Source: Saprospiraceae bacterium | GTDB lineage: Bacteria > Bacteroidota > Bacteroidia > Chitinophagales > Saprospiraceae | Reading direction: 5' to 3' | Length of the DNA: 64,000 nucleotides | Assembly (NCBI GenBank): GCA_016719615.1 | Contig: JADJYQ010000003.1 | Location: 1-64,000, forward strand | In this document: in pieces, positions 29,143 to 38,497 of the stretch | How positions within the stretch are numbered: position 1 is the first letter of the stretch | How the letters are laid out: each line of letters opens with the position of its first letter | Program-made: the position numbers and the translations under genes | Notes under the pieces: model-generated | Seen by the model: only the letters and a program-made list of their open reading frames with translations | The model's database searches: none | What the model was told of the DNA's origin: nothing

Positions 29143-30534
29143 ATGAAAAATCTCATGAACAAGCTGTTATCGAGCTTTGTGATTGTCTTACTGACGTTCT
29201 CCTCTTGTAATAAAACGGACGTAATAGAAGAAGGTAATACCCTGTTAAAATCTCAGGAAAGTGATGTTTATCACGAATGGAGCAACGTATTTATGGAAGT
29301 TGAGCGCTATGCTTCCTTCTTCAGACCCGGACCCGCGCCAAGAGCCTTAGCTTATTTAGGATTAAGTGCTTACGAAGCCTGCTTAGGCGGCATGCCTGAA
29401 TATCAATCTTTGCAATACAGATTTGGCATTACAGATATGCCTGAAATTCAAAAGAATTTGTACTGGCCTGCAGTTATTAATGCTTCTTACGGGTATCTGA
29501 TGATCAAATTTTTTGAAAATGTAACATTTAAAGATAAAAGTGGAAATACGCTGGACCAAAGACAATTTTTAAATTTAATCAGATCCAAAGAAGCTGAACT
29601 TAAAGCCAGTTATCGCAAAGATGCCATTGAAACAATTCTGATTAACTCTGAAGCTCATGGCAAAGAAGTTGCTGCTGCCATTTGGAGGTTTGCGATATCA
29701 GATGCGGTTGGACATAATGCCCACCTTAATCCTTATCCTGATCCTGTAAATGCAAGCGGTTGTGAATGGGTCCCCACAGATCCGCTTACAGTGACCGACA
29801 GAGGATTATTTCCGCAATGGGGAAAAGTGAGGAGATTTGCTTTGAGTCAAGCTGATATGGATGCTTTAGTAGCACCTATTACTTGTAGTTCAGATACTGG
29901 TTCTCATTACTACTTGCAAGCAAGGGAGTGTTATGTGTTAACAAATCTCGCCAGAAAGGAGCCTACAGGTGACTTAGAACATATGGCTGAGTTTTGGAGT
30001 GACGATCGCGTTGGTTGGACTTTTAGCCCTCCTACCCGACTGATCGCCATTGCTGATCAAATTATAGAAAATGAAAACATGGACCTGGAAACCGTTGCGG
30101 TGATGTATGCACGCCTCGGTTTGGCTTTGAATGAAGCAGGTGTTATTGCATGGTATAATAAATATAAATACAATGTTGAAAGACCTATAACCTTTATTCA
30201 AAGAGAGATTGACCCGAACTGGACCATTCCATGGTTAGGATTTACACCACCCTTTCCAGCTTATCCTTCCGGTCATTCGACTTTTGGATTCGCAGGTGTA
30301 GGTATCTTGGAAGCTTTTGTTGGTGGTAATTATCCATTTACTGATAATTGTCATGCCAATAGAACTGATTTTCTGGGAAGAGCAAGATCCTTTAACACAT
30401 TGCGCGATCTAGCCAATGAAAATGCCTTGAGCCGATTACCGCTAGGTGTGCATTACAGAATGGATTATGACAGTGGAAATTTCTGCGGAACACTAGCTGC
30501 CAGAAAAGTACTCGAATTGCCCTGGAAAAAATAA
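29143..30534 (+). CDS. Vanadium-dependent haloperoxidase/PAP2-like lipoprotein
   Basis: A 463-residue protein from ATG 29143, with a signal peptide and a lipobox-like SFSSC ending near residue 22. The three phosphate/vanadate-binding motifs of the PAP2-haloperoxidase superfamily are present in order: KYKYNVERP (K-x6-RP), YPSGHST (PSGH), and SRLPLGVHYRMD (SR-x5-H-x3-D), so the site is complete. Such proteins either oxidise halides with peroxide or act as acid phosphatases; which applies is not visible. It follows cphA in the same direction after 235 bases, probably with its own promoter. Confidence 0.85.
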   Translation: MKNLMNKLLSSFVIVLLTFSSCNKTDVIEEGNTLLKSQESDVYHEWSNVFMEVERYASFFRPGPAPRALAYLGLSAYEACLGGMPEYQSLQYRFGITDMPEIQKNLYWPAVINASYGYLMIKFFENVTFKDKSGNTLDQRQFLNLIRSKEAELKASYRKDAIETILINSEAHGKEVAAAIWRFAISDAVGHNAHLNPYPDPVNASGCEWVPTDPLTVTDRGLFPQWGKVRRFALSQADMDALVAPITCSSDTGSHYYLQARECYVLTNLARKEPTGDLEHMAEFWSDDRVGWTFSPPTRLIAIADQIIENENMDLETVAVMYARLGLALNEAGVIAWYNKYKYNVERPITFIQREIDPNWTIPWLGFTPPFPAYPSGHSTFGFAGVGILEAFVGGNYPFTDNCHANRTDFLGRARSFNTLRDLANENALSRLPLGVHYRMDYDSGNFCGTLAARKVLELPWKK

Positions 30535-30704
30535 CAGGATTGACAGGATTAAAAGGATTTTTGGATTTGTGGGATTAGGAATGATGTTGTTTCATACTTT
30601 AATCTTATGAATCTGTGTTGTTAGTCTATTTGTAAATTCGGGAATTTGAAAATTTTACTATACACGTTTTAAGCCTTCGTAAAATCCTTTAGCCAACAGG
30701 CATC

Positions 30705-31409
30705 CTACTCCTCATAAATAATGATTCGTTTAAACCGAACATAAAAACTCAATTCAATAGTTGTGTTAATGGTAGATTGTTCGTAGCCGGGAAGTACTTG
30801 TCCGGTCCAGGGATCAATTCGACGAATGGTGGCCGGAACATAAACTTGTTTTGACAGATCTGGCGCGATATTCAGCTCTAAGCCGTAGTGTACTAACTTT
30901 TTAGCTGCAAATTCAGTTCCCAGGCGAAGGCTTACCCCATAATTCCATTTCTTAGTCCACTCTTTCAATTCAGGATAGACCTCGAATTTGGTTCCCAAAG
31001 TATATTCCCCACGAAGTCCTACCGCATAAAAAGGTTTCCACCGATTCATTTTTAAAAAGCGTTTCATGCCCAATTCAAAAACCAGATTATGAAACTCCAT
31101 AGCGAAGCTAGATCCGGGCAAGCGGTTGCCGTTAATATCGTAAATGGCACTGAACCTGAGAGCGGCACCTTTCACATGATAACCCAGTTGTCCATAGATA
31201 ATATTTTTTCCATCCGAACTTTCTGAATCCATAAAAGCAGAGACATGCCAGCGCCAGAGCGGATCCAATTGATTGCCGCCACCCCACTTCTGCAGTCCCA
31301 TGGTAGGTCCAGCTTTGAATCCAAATCCGGTGGACTGGGCAAATAATTGCGGATTTAAAAGCCCCAGGAACACCAGATTAATAGTCAGTAAAAACTGCCT
31401 GAATTTCAT
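30705..31409 (-). CDS. Small outer-membrane beta-barrel protein
   Basis: A 234-residue protein with a signal peptide (cleavage likely after NPQLFAQ, about residue 25) and FGFKAGPTMGLQKWGGGN at the mature start, the usual beginning of Bacteroidota 8- or 10-stranded barrels of the outer-membrane protein beta-barrel type. The chain ends with alternating aromatic residues (TIELSFYVRFKRI), as in barrel closing strands. No specific function can be given. Confidence 0.65.
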   Translation of the reverse strand: MKFRQFLLTINLVFLGLLNPQLFAQSTGFGFKAGPTMGLQKWGGGNQLDPLWRWHVSAFMDSESSDGKNIIYGQLGYHVKGAALRFSAIYDINGNRLPGSSFAMEFHNLVFELGMKRFLKMNRWKPFYAVGLRGEYTLGTKFEVYPELKEWTKKWNYGVSLRLGTEFAAKKLVHYGLELNIAPDLSKQVYVPATIRRIDPWTGQVLPGYEQSTINTTIELSFYVRFKRIIIYEE

Positions 31410-31494
31410 AATAAGTTGAGTTTAGAATAAACAAATGTAAGCCTAAACTATCAAATAAGTATAATAATTATGCCATTATGTCTGGTTAAAATTT

Positions 31495-31521
31495 AATATT
31501 GCGCCATTATGGCATAATATT
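31495..31521. promoter_or_regulatory. Palindrome upstream of the hsp20 operon, possible operator
   Basis: AATATT-GC-GCCAT-T-ATGGC-AT-AATATT is a 27-base near-perfect palindrome 81 bases before the first Hsp20 ATG. A half-site copy, TGCCATTATG, occurs at 31471. The pair suggests a binding site for a dimeric regulator, perhaps of heat shock. Confidence 0.4.
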
Positions 31522-31602
31522 AAAGCAAGAAACTGTCAATATCTTTATTTTTTCGGCATGGTACAACAATTGATCTAGTCCTTTTATAAAATTATTAAAA
31601 TT

Positions 31603-32007
31603 ATGATGTATTCAAATTTTTACGCTTGTAGCCCCAAAAGCTGTGGAACCGAAAGTCAGGTTCGCAAAACTGCTGAAATGAAAAGGGAAATATTCCACAA
31701 ACCCTTCATGAATCAAAAAGAGATGGAAGATGCTATTGAATTGGAGTTCTCATTACCTGGTGTCTCCAAAGAAAACATTAAATTAGAATGGCAAGAACAG
31801 GTATTGACTCTAAACGCAACTCGCATCCTCAACAGAGAAGGAATGACGCTTAAACACCGTGAATTTTCAGATCGGAAATTCAAAGCTATTTTGAGAATTG
31901 GAGACAGTCTTGATGTTTCATCTGCAAATGCACAGTTTGAACATGGCGTGTTAAAGATTAAAATTGCTAAAAAACCTATTGCTAAAATTTCAATTGAAGT
32001 GAAATAA
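31603..32007 (+). CDS. Small heat-shock protein Hsp20, first copy
   Basis: A 134-residue protein whose residues about 35-134 form an alpha-crystallin domain: DAIELEFSLPGVSKENIKLEWQ, then HREFSDRKFKAILRI, then ANAQFEHGVLKIKIAKK with the conserved A-x-x-x-x-G-V-L motif. It lacks the full C-terminal I-x-I tail partner of larger sHsps but ends ISIEVK. It should hold unfolding proteins under stress. A second sHsp follows 27 bases later, so they form an operon. Confidence 0.9.
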   Translation: MMYSNFYACSPKSCGTESQVRKTAEMKREIFHKPFMNQKEMEDAIELEFSLPGVSKENIKLEWQEQVLTLNATRILNREGMTLKHREFSDRKFKAILRIGDSLDVSSANAQFEHGVLKIKIAKKPIAKISIEVK

Positions 32008-32034
32008 TTATTTAACCATTTAAATCAGAAAAAT

Positions 32035-32463
32035 ATGAGAAACAATTTCAATGCATTAGTACCATTTGTTCAGATCGTGGATGATCTATTTTCTAAAAGT
32101 TTTAGCGATGTGAGCGGAGGATCTCTTCTGCGCAATCAAACGCCTGCTTTAAATATTTTGGAGCTTGAAAAAGAGTTCAAATTAGAATTGGCAGCGCCCG
32201 GTTTGGATAAAGCTGATTTTAAAATTCATGTCGAAAACAATTTTCTAAACATTTCTGCCGAAAAGAAAGAAACAATAAATGAAGAAAAAGAAAACTATCG
32301 CAGACGTGAATTCAGTTATCACTCTTTCAAAAGATCTTTCGAATTGCCACAAAATGTACAGGCAGATAACATTTCAGCAAAATATGAAAACGGAATTTTA
32401 AATGTTTCAATTCCTAAATCCGTCATAGAGCAAAAGCAAAATAAAACGATCGAGATCGCATAA
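32035..32463 (+). CDS. Small heat-shock protein Hsp20, second copy
   Basis: A 142-residue sHsp with PALNILELEKEFKLELAAPGL at the domain start, RRREFSYHSFKRSFELP in the middle and AKYENGILNVSIPK (A-x-x-x-x-G-I-L) near the end; the tail KTIEIA contains the I-x-I motif. It is closer to the standard Bacteroidota sHsp than its upstream neighbour, from which it differs strongly. A terminator follows. Confidence 0.93.
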   Translation: MRNNFNALVPFVQIVDDLFSKSFSDVSGGSLLRNQTPALNILELEKEFKLELAAPGLDKADFKIHVENNFLNISAEKKETINEEKENYRRREFSYHSFKRSFELPQNVQADNISAKYENGILNVSIPKSVIEQKQNKTIEIA

Positions 32464-32491
32464 ACATTAGAATTATTAGGGAATTCGTCAT

Positions 32492-32530
32492 AAAGAGGAT
32501 CATACATTTCGTATGGTCCTCTTTCCTTTT
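32492..32530 (+). terminator. Terminator after the hsp20 operon
   Basis: Arms AAAGAGGATCATAC and GTATGGTCCTCTTT pair with one wobble around ATTTC, followed by CCTTTT. It lies 29 bases after the second stop codon. Confidence 0.75.
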
Positions 32531-32554
32531 AAGCTAATAAGTTCAAAGGAAAAA

Positions 32555-32602
32555 GTAAAAGGTAAAAGGTAAAAGGTAAAAGGTAAAAGGTAAAAGGTAA
32601 AA
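32555..32602. repeat. 7-bp tandem repeat GTAAAAG
   Basis: Nearly seven perfect copies of GTAAAAG behind the hsp20 terminator. Confidence 0.85.
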
Positions 32603-32745
32603 TTTCATGAATATAAATGATAGATCAAACCCAAACCAGGATTTTCCGATAAATTCTTTTCAGGAACCTTAATAAGTCTCAAGAAAATGTCTTATTAAGT
32701 TAAAAAAATCAGAAAAATAAATTCAACATGAAGACCCTCTTTTGA

Positions 32746-32761
32746 ACTAACACCCGTTAGT
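32746..32761. repeat. ACTAAC-N4-GTTAGT palindrome, copy 5
   Basis: ACTAACACCCGTTAGT, between two convergent genes and just before the 8-bp tandem repeat. Confidence 0.8.
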
Positions 32762-32771
32762 AATTGTTAAC

Positions 32772-32843
32772 CCTAACAGCCTAACAGCCTAACAGCCTAA
32801 CAGCCTAACAGCCTAACAGACTAACAGCCTAACAGACTAACAG
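32772..32843. repeat. 8-bp tandem repeat CCTAACAG
   Basis: Nine copies, the last few with A for C at one site. The repeat ends within a few bases of the stop codon of the transglycosylase gene. With the 7-bp repeat and the palindrome it accounts for the 382-base stretch 32464-32845. Confidence 0.85.
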
Positions 32844-32845
32844 AC

Positions 32846-34141
32846 TTAAAGCCTCTCAGCCTTTATCTTAAGCACTGTTCCGACCTGAAGTGATTCCGGA
32901 TTCGTAAGTTCATTCCAGCTTATGAGATCTTCAAGTTCAACCTGATGAATTTCAGAAATGGAAAATAGAGACTCCCTTATACCAACAATGTGATATTTAA
33001 ATTCAGCTGAGGGCTCCATCGGCGGAATTGGTATTTCATCAATTGATTTCGGACTGAATTGAAAAGCTATGCTGTGTTCATTGACCTGAACGATGGAGAT
33101 ATTGTCGGGATGCGTAATTTGAGGTCTGCAAAAGGAGATAATCTCCGCATCTGAGAGCGTGGCAAATTCCATAAGCGTCTGAACTTCACTCATGGATTGA
33201 TTTTTATTATTTCTGTAAGTATAATAGTCAATAAATTCAACCATGAGGCTATCCGGTAAACTGATGTAAAATCCTTTAGGACTAGCTGGTATGAGACCTC
33301 TTTTATAAACCGGATTGAAGGCTTTAAATACATCCGGAGTTATGTTTGTCTTTTTATACAAATCCTTTAAGCGTACTTCTTTAAATATTTTAGCGAAAGT
33401 GAGTCTATTGGATTCAATGTGATTCACATCTAAAATCATTTCGTGCTCGTCAGAATATTCAATAAAATAAGTAGCGCCAATAAAAGCTGGAACAAATAAC
33501 TGCGTCTGACGAGGTAAATTTGAACGCAAACTCCAAAAATCCTTTTTACTGGAACTTTGCAATAATCTCTTGATGCGATTTTCGCCACAGTTGTATGCTG
33601 CTAGAACCAATGACCAATCATTAAACATCCCATACAAAGTTTTAAAATAACGGGCAGCTGCATGAGTGGATAATACGGGATCTAAGCGCTGATCAATTTT
33701 ATCATCGACGCGGAGATTCAACAATCTTGCTGTGGATGGCATCAATTGCCATAATCCGGCAGCGCCTGCATAAGACTTTGCATTGATGACCAATGAAGAC
33801 TCAACAATGGTAAGATACTTTAATTCGTTCGGGAGTTCGTATTCCGCAAATATTTTATCGATGAGTGGGAAATAAGTTTCGGTGCGATGCAATAATTCCA
33901 TCGCCCGGTTGCGGTTTTTACCAACAAACCTTTTCACCTGATCAATGACATCTTCTTCGGCTTTGGCAAATACCAGACATTGCATTAGTCCAAGGCGGGT
34001 AATGATGAGATCTTCGAAAGCTGCCGGATTGTTTGCCAGATTCTCTTTTGTCAAAAGAGAATCAACTCCGGAATTGGAGGACGCATTTTGAAGACATGCG
34101 ACGGCAATCAGAATACTGAAAATAGATTTCATTTTGTTCAT
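32846..34141 (-). CDS. MltD-like lytic transglycosylase with LysM domain
   Basis: A 431-residue exported protein with a hydrophobic N-terminus (cleavage likely near ASS, residue 22). The SLT domain (about residues 95-220) shows the catalytic Glu in TIVESSLVINAKSYAGAAG, then GLWQLMPSTAR and LAAYNCGENRIKR. A C-terminal LysM domain (about residues 386-430) starts YHIVGIRESLFSI and ends QVGTVLKIK, for binding peptidoglycan. It should cleave glycan strands in wall turnover. The 248 bases upstream hold nothing beyond AT-rich sequence. Confidence 0.93.
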   Translation of the reverse strand: MNKMKSIFSILIAVACLQNASSNSGVDSLLTKENLANNPAAFEDLIITRLGLMQCLVFAKAEEDVIDQVKRFVGKNRNRAMELLHRTETYFPLIDKIFAEYELPNELKYLTIVESSLVINAKSYAGAAGLWQLMPSTARLLNLRVDDKIDQRLDPVLSTHAAARYFKTLYGMFNDWSLVLAAYNCGENRIKRLLQSSSKKDFWSLRSNLPRQTQLFVPAFIGATYFIEYSDEHEMILDVNHIESNRLTFAKIFKEVRLKDLYKKTNITPDVFKAFNPVYKRGLIPASPKGFYISLPDSLMVEFIDYYTYRNNKNQSMSEVQTLMEFATLSDAEIISFCRPQITHPDNISIVQVNEHSIAFQFSPKSIDEIPIPPMEPSAEFKYHIVGIRESLFSISEIHQVELEDLISWNELTNPESLQVGTVLKIKAERL

Positions 34142-34389
34142 GGATCGAAAAAGGATTTATCCGTTTCTCTATCCCTCAGCTTTTAGATAACTTCCATAAA
34201 TATACACCAAAAAAGTCATATCTAAATGCAGAAGGATGACAAAGATACATATTAAAACTGAAAACAAAAAGTTAACAGCCTAAATACATTGTTAATACAT
34301 ATAAAGATATTTTTTAATATGTATTTACAATTGCTTATCAATAGCGTAGTTCGCCAATTAAATATTATGGTTAAACGGGCATTTTACAG

Positions 34390-35724
34390 CTATTTAACAA
34401 AGAACCTGATCAATTCGGATTCAGGGATCCGGATTTGTTCTCCATTAGACTGATCCTTGATATTTAGAGTTTGGGTTTTAAGTTCCTCTTCCCCAATAAT
34501 GATGACATATGGTACTCCTAATTTTTCAGCATGCTGGAATTGCTTTTTAAGTTTCTGAGCCTCAGGATAAACTTCTACTGGAAGACCTGCAGCTCTCATT
34601 TTTCCTGCCTGGTCGAAAGCATAAAGTAAGGCATCTTCATCAAGTGCACACAACATGGCCACGGGTTCTTTTCCAAGTCTTTCCGGAAATAAATTTAACT
34701 CTGAAAGCACATCGTAAATACGATCAGCCCCAAAAGAAATTCCTACACCCGAAACTCCTTTCAACCCAAAGACAGCTGTGAGATCATCATATCGTCCACC
34801 ACCGCCCAAACTTCCCATTTGAAAATTTTTAGGTTTCACTTCCAAAATACAGCCCGTATAATAGCTCAAGCCCCTGGCCAATCCCGGATCAAAAATGACG
34901 CTATTATGAGCCTGGTAGTTTTTATTGAATGCAAATACTTTTTGCAGCTCTGAAACACCAACTCCTGCGACTTCATTGATATTAAAAACCGAGACGTCCT
35001 TTTGCTCCAGACTTGACAATAACCAATTGCTTTTATCTTCATGAACTCCCAAATTAAGGAGCGATGATTTCAAAACTTCAGGTCCCGATTTATCCAACTT
35101 ATCAATTTCAATGGTCATTGCTATAAACTTGTCGGGAATACCTGCTTCTATGGCCATGCCTTCCAAAATTTTACGGTGATTGATATGAATGTTCACCGGT
35201 ATTTGCAATTCTCTAAAAACCTGGTCATAGATCTGAATCAATTCTGCTTCATACAACAATGAATGAGAACCCACTACATCTGCATCGCACTGATAAAATT
35301 CGCGATACCGTCCTCTTTGCGGCCGATCTGCCCTCCAAACAGGTTGGATCTGGTAGCGTTTAAAGGGAAAATTAATTTCGTGTTGGTTCATTGCTACCAC
35401 GCGTGCAAAAGGCACTGTTAAATCGTAACGCAATCCCTTTTCGCAGATGTGCGTTGCAATTTTACCGGCTTCTCTGTTTTGAAGCATGTTTTCATCGACA
35501 TCTTTCAGAAAATCGCCGCTATTGAGTATTTTAAATAAAAGCTTGTCTCCTTCTTCGCCATATTTACCCATAAGTGTATCGAGATTTTCCATGGCCGGGG
35601 TTTCAAGGGGTTGATAACCATAGCGAATGAATTGATTTTCTATGGTTTCAAAAATATATTTTCGCCGGCGCGATTGCAAGGGTAAAAAATCGCGGGTTCC
35701 TTTAGCAAGTGTTGCTTTTTTCAT
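34390..35724 (-). CDS. hisS: Histidine--tRNA ligase
   Basis: A 444-residue class II synthetase. Motif 2 is seen in RYQIQPVWRADRPQRGRYREF, and the histidine-binding segment is GLARGLSYYTGCILEV, followed by SLGGGGRYDDL (motif 3 region ends GVSGVGISFGADR). The C-terminal anticodon-binding domain has the pattern VEVYPEAQKLKKQF and VIIIGEEEL. It charges tRNA-His. It lies 31 bases downstream of pheS and is probably co-transcribed with it. Confidence 0.97.
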   Translation of the reverse strand: MKKATLAKGTRDFLPLQSRRRKYIFETIENQFIRYGYQPLETPAMENLDTLMGKYGEEGDKLLFKILNSGDFLKDVDENMLQNREAGKIATHICEKGLRYDLTVPFARVVAMNQHEINFPFKRYQIQPVWRADRPQRGRYREFYQCDADVVGSHSLLYEAELIQIYDQVFRELQIPVNIHINHRKILEGMAIEAGIPDKFIAMTIEIDKLDKSGPEVLKSSLLNLGVHEDKSNWLLSSLEQKDVSVFNINEVAGVGVSELQKVFAFNKNYQAHNSVIFDPGLARGLSYYTGCILEVKPKNFQMGSLGGGGRYDDLTAVFGLKGVSGVGISFGADRIYDVLSELNLFPERLGKEPVAMLCALDEDALLYAFDQAGKMRAAGLPVEVYPEAQKLKKQFQHAEKLGVPYVIIIGEEELKTQTLNIKDQSNGEQIRIPESELIRFFVK

Positions 35725-35755
35725 AGTTTCGTAATCTGCACTATTTCGGGATTCC

Positions 35756-36778
35756 TTAAAACTGGTTTAGAAATCTCACATCATTTTCAAAAAAATACCG
35801 GATATCAGGAATCTTGTGTTGCAACATGGCTTGTCTTTCGATGCCCATTCCAAAAGCAAATCCGGAATAAATATTTGGGTCAATTCCACAATTTTCTAAT
35901 ACTGCAGGATCCACCATTCCACAACCTAAAATTTCAAGCCAGCCTGTGCCTTTTGTAATGCGGTGGTCCGTTTCATTTTTAAGACCCCAGTAAATATCCA
36001 TTTCCGCAGAAGGCTCGGTAAACGGAAAATAGGATGGCCGAAGTCGAATTTGTACATCAGGTCCATACATTTCGCGCGCATAAAACAACAAAGTTTGTTT
36101 GAGGTCGGCCATAGAAATTCCTTTATCGATGTACAAACCTTCTACCTGATGAAATTGACAATGGGACCTGGCCGAAATTGTTTCATTCCGATACACCCTT
36201 CCCGGTGCAAGAATTCGGATGGGCGGCTTATTCTGAGTCATAAACCTCGATTGCACAGAGGAAGTGTGTGTTCTCAAAAGGAGGTTTGCGAAATCTTTCA
36301 GGTAATAAGTATCCTGCATATCGCGAGCCGGATGGTCCTCAGGGGTATTCAAAGCCGTAAAATTATGCCAGTCGTCTTCGATTTCCCTATCTTCTGCCAC
36401 TTCAAAACCAATTTTGGAAAAGATGTCAACGATTCGGTCCATTGCCTGAGAGATTGGGTGTCGGCGGCCGGTATGGAGTCGAACTGGCGGAAGACTCAAA
36501 TCAGGAATATCGACAGTTTGTGATCCAACCTGAGTTTGTGAATCTTTGTAATCTTCAAATTTTTGCTCGGCAGTTGTCTTGGCCAGGTTGAGAATTTGGC
36601 CAAATTCTCGTTTTCGTTCGTTTTCAACCTGAGCCATGAGCGCAAATAGTGGTTTTATCTTATTTTTTGTGCCCAAATAGCTAAGCCGGAAAGACTCAAG
36701 TGCATCCTGATCCTTTATTTCAAAAGAATTTATTTCATCAATCAATCGTTGTACTTCTGCAAACCTGTCTACCGACAT
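35756..36778 (-). CDS. pheS: Phenylalanine--tRNA ligase alpha subunit
   Basis: A 340-residue protein from ATG 36778; a TTG at 36799 is in frame but overlaps a -7 box. The N-terminal coiled coil is followed by the class II core: GRRHPISQAMDRI, EDDWHNFTALNTPEDHPARD, GRVYRNETISARSHCQFHQVEG (given here as YRNETISARSHCQFHQVEG), and LGCGMVDPAVLENCGID with GFAFGMGIERQAM near the end. The partner pheT is not in the window, so the two subunits are encoded apart. It forms an operon with hisS. Confidence 0.96.
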   Translation of the reverse strand: MSVDRFAEVQRLIDEINSFEIKDQDALESFRLSYLGTKNKIKPLFALMAQVENERKREFGQILNLAKTTAEQKFEDYKDSQTQVGSQTVDIPDLSLPPVRLHTGRRHPISQAMDRIVDIFSKIGFEVAEDREIEDDWHNFTALNTPEDHPARDMQDTYYLKDFANLLLRTHTSSVQSRFMTQNKPPIRILAPGRVYRNETISARSHCQFHQVEGLYIDKGISMADLKQTLLFYAREMYGPDVQIRLRPSYFPFTEPSAEMDIYWGLKNETDHRITKGTGWLEILGCGMVDPAVLENCGIDPNIYSGFAFGMGIERQAMLQHKIPDIRYFFENDVRFLNQF

Positions 36779-36796
36779 TTGTATTATTTTACGCGA

Positions 36797-36804
36797 CAAA
36801 GTTA
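36797..36804 (-). promoter_or_regulatory. Candidate -7 box for pheS-hisS
   Basis: TAACTTTG on the minus strand matches TAnnTTTG, 18 bases before the ATG. It also decides against the TTG start at 36799. Confidence 0.45.
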
Positions 36805-36830
36805 AACTTCAACAGCGGGTATTTTAAGCA

Positions 36831-38105
36831 ATGAGATCATTAATGTCTAATTGGAAAGAAAATTTAGGCTCCTGGCACTTACTCCAATGGGCTTTTGCAT
36901 TAGGACTTGTCCTCGTGGCGACAGGCATCAGCTGGTCCGTTTTTCTCGTTTCTAACAGCGTAATCGTCTTGAGTTTGCTGATTCCCTTTATGTGTTCAAA
37001 AAATGGCTTTATCCCAAAGATAAATGTTCTTTGGAAACAGGATTTCGGAGAGATGCTACAGGAGCCCCTGCTTTTGTCTATGATGCTCTTTTGGGCAACT
37101 CAATTTATATCGGGTTATTGGTCTGATCTCCCTAAAGACTGGATCTGGTTTTCAAGAATGCAACTGCCATTTCTCCTTTTGCCTTTTGTCTTTTACCGGC
37201 ATGCATATCTAACATCCAAATTACTTTATGCCATACTTGGCATTTTCATAGTAGTTTGTTTTATAAGTTCTCTGTATATCGGATTTGATTATTTGCAAAA
37301 TGCGGATTTCTACAATCTTCAATTACTCAAAGGCAAACCATTTGTGACTCATATTTCTCACATTCGCTACAGTATGTTGATTGCTATGTGTGCTTTAATT
37401 TGTTTGCACATTTTTTTCACAAATTTAAATGCTCCTAAAATTTGGACAAAGGTCGGATTGTTGCTTTGCATTTATTTTTTTTCATTCAATCATCTCTTAA
37501 GCGCAAAAACCGGCTTGTTTTCGATGTACCTGGCCATCATCGCATATATGTTTAGCGGACTACCGGCTGCGCGTATGCAAACAAAATTATTTTTAATGCT
37601 GAGCTTGTTAGGCATAACATTCCTGAGCTATTATATGCTGCCCAGCTTACAACAAAAAATCTATTATACCTGGTGGCAGATCGGCGAATTCAGTCGCGGA
37701 AAATGGTTGAACTATTCAGACATTGAGCGTTGGATGTCCATACAAATGGGTCTGGAAATGATCAAACAAGAGCCCTTTTTTGGGTGCGGTATTGGCGATC
37801 TCTACAAAGCGACTGCTAACATATACCAGGAATGCCTAAGCAATGAAAATTACAAATTGCCACACAATCAATTCATCTTCACCTGGGCTTTTACCGGTAT
37901 TTTCGGTTTTCTGAGTCTGTTATCGATCTTATACTTCAGTGCTTTACAAAAAACCTGGTGGCGACATCCTCTTATTATTTCAATACAAGTCATATTATGG
38001 AGTTCCTTTTTCGTTGAATATACGCTAGGAACACAAATTGGATGCAGCCTATATGTGTTTTCAACTTTGCTTTCGTGGGGTTATTTGAGGAAGATGACTG
38101 CTTGA
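36831..38105 (+). CDS. O-antigen ligase/polymerase-like membrane protein with repeat-derived stop
   Basis: A 424-residue protein with about 10-12 membrane segments. GMGFGxG-like region appears as EPFFGCGIGDLY, followed by LPHNQFIFTWAFTGIFGFL, the typical P-H-N segment of Wzy/WaaL-type proteins, which polymerise or transfer surface polysaccharide. A second start at 36843 is possible. The final codons ATGACTGCTTGA are already repeat sequence, so the stop codon comes from the second 195-bp repeat locus and the natural C-terminus may be slightly changed. Divergent from pheS with a gap of 52 bases. Confidence 0.82.
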   Translation: MRSLMSNWKENLGSWHLLQWAFALGLVLVATGISWSVFLVSNSVIVLSLLIPFMCSKNGFIPKINVLWKQDFGEMLQEPLLLSMMLFWATQFISGYWSDLPKDWIWFSRMQLPFLLLPFVFYRHAYLTSKLLYAILGIFIVVCFISSLYIGFDYLQNADFYNLQLLKGKPFVTHISHIRYSMLIAMCALICLHIFFTNLNAPKIWTKVGLLLCIYFFSFNHLLSAKTGLFSMYLAIIAYMFSGLPAARMQTKLFLMLSLLGITFLSYYMLPSLQQKIYYTWWQIGEFSRGKWLNYSDIERWMSIQMGLEMIKQEPFFGCGIGDLYKATANIYQECLSNENYKLPHNQFIFTWAFTGIFGFLSLLSILYFSALQKTWWRHPLIISIQVILWSSFFVEYTLGTQIGCSLYVFSTLLSWGYLRKMTA

Positions 38106-38497
38106 CGGGAATGGGTTAAAACCCATTCCTAATGATGGTTTCGGGTTCATTTTATGTGCTTTTGGAGTTCCGTTTTCACATTAAAATTATGAAGGATTTC
38201 ATCTATGAAGCCGGCTGAAGCTGGCATCGGTTTGTGAAATCGCGTTTTTTATCGCGCTTAAAAAATGACGTATCGGGATATGCGAGGCTTGACTGCTTGA
38301 CGGGAATGGGTTGAAACCCATTCCTAATGATGGTTTCGGGTTCATTTTATGTGCTTTTGGAGTTCCGTTTTCACATTAAAATTATGAAGGATTTAATCTA
38401 TGAATCCGGCTGAAGCCGGCATTGGTTTGTGAAATCGCGTTTTTTATCGCGCTTAAAAAATGACGTATCGGGATATGCGAGGCTTGACTGCTTGACT
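38096..38497. repeat. 195-bp repeat array, second locus
   Basis: Two full units start at 38096 and 38291 and a third begins at 38486, all with a 195-bp period and the same hairpins as the first locus. Only two copies of the 8-bp motif separate it from the palindrome, against about 18 at the first locus. Confidence 0.95.
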
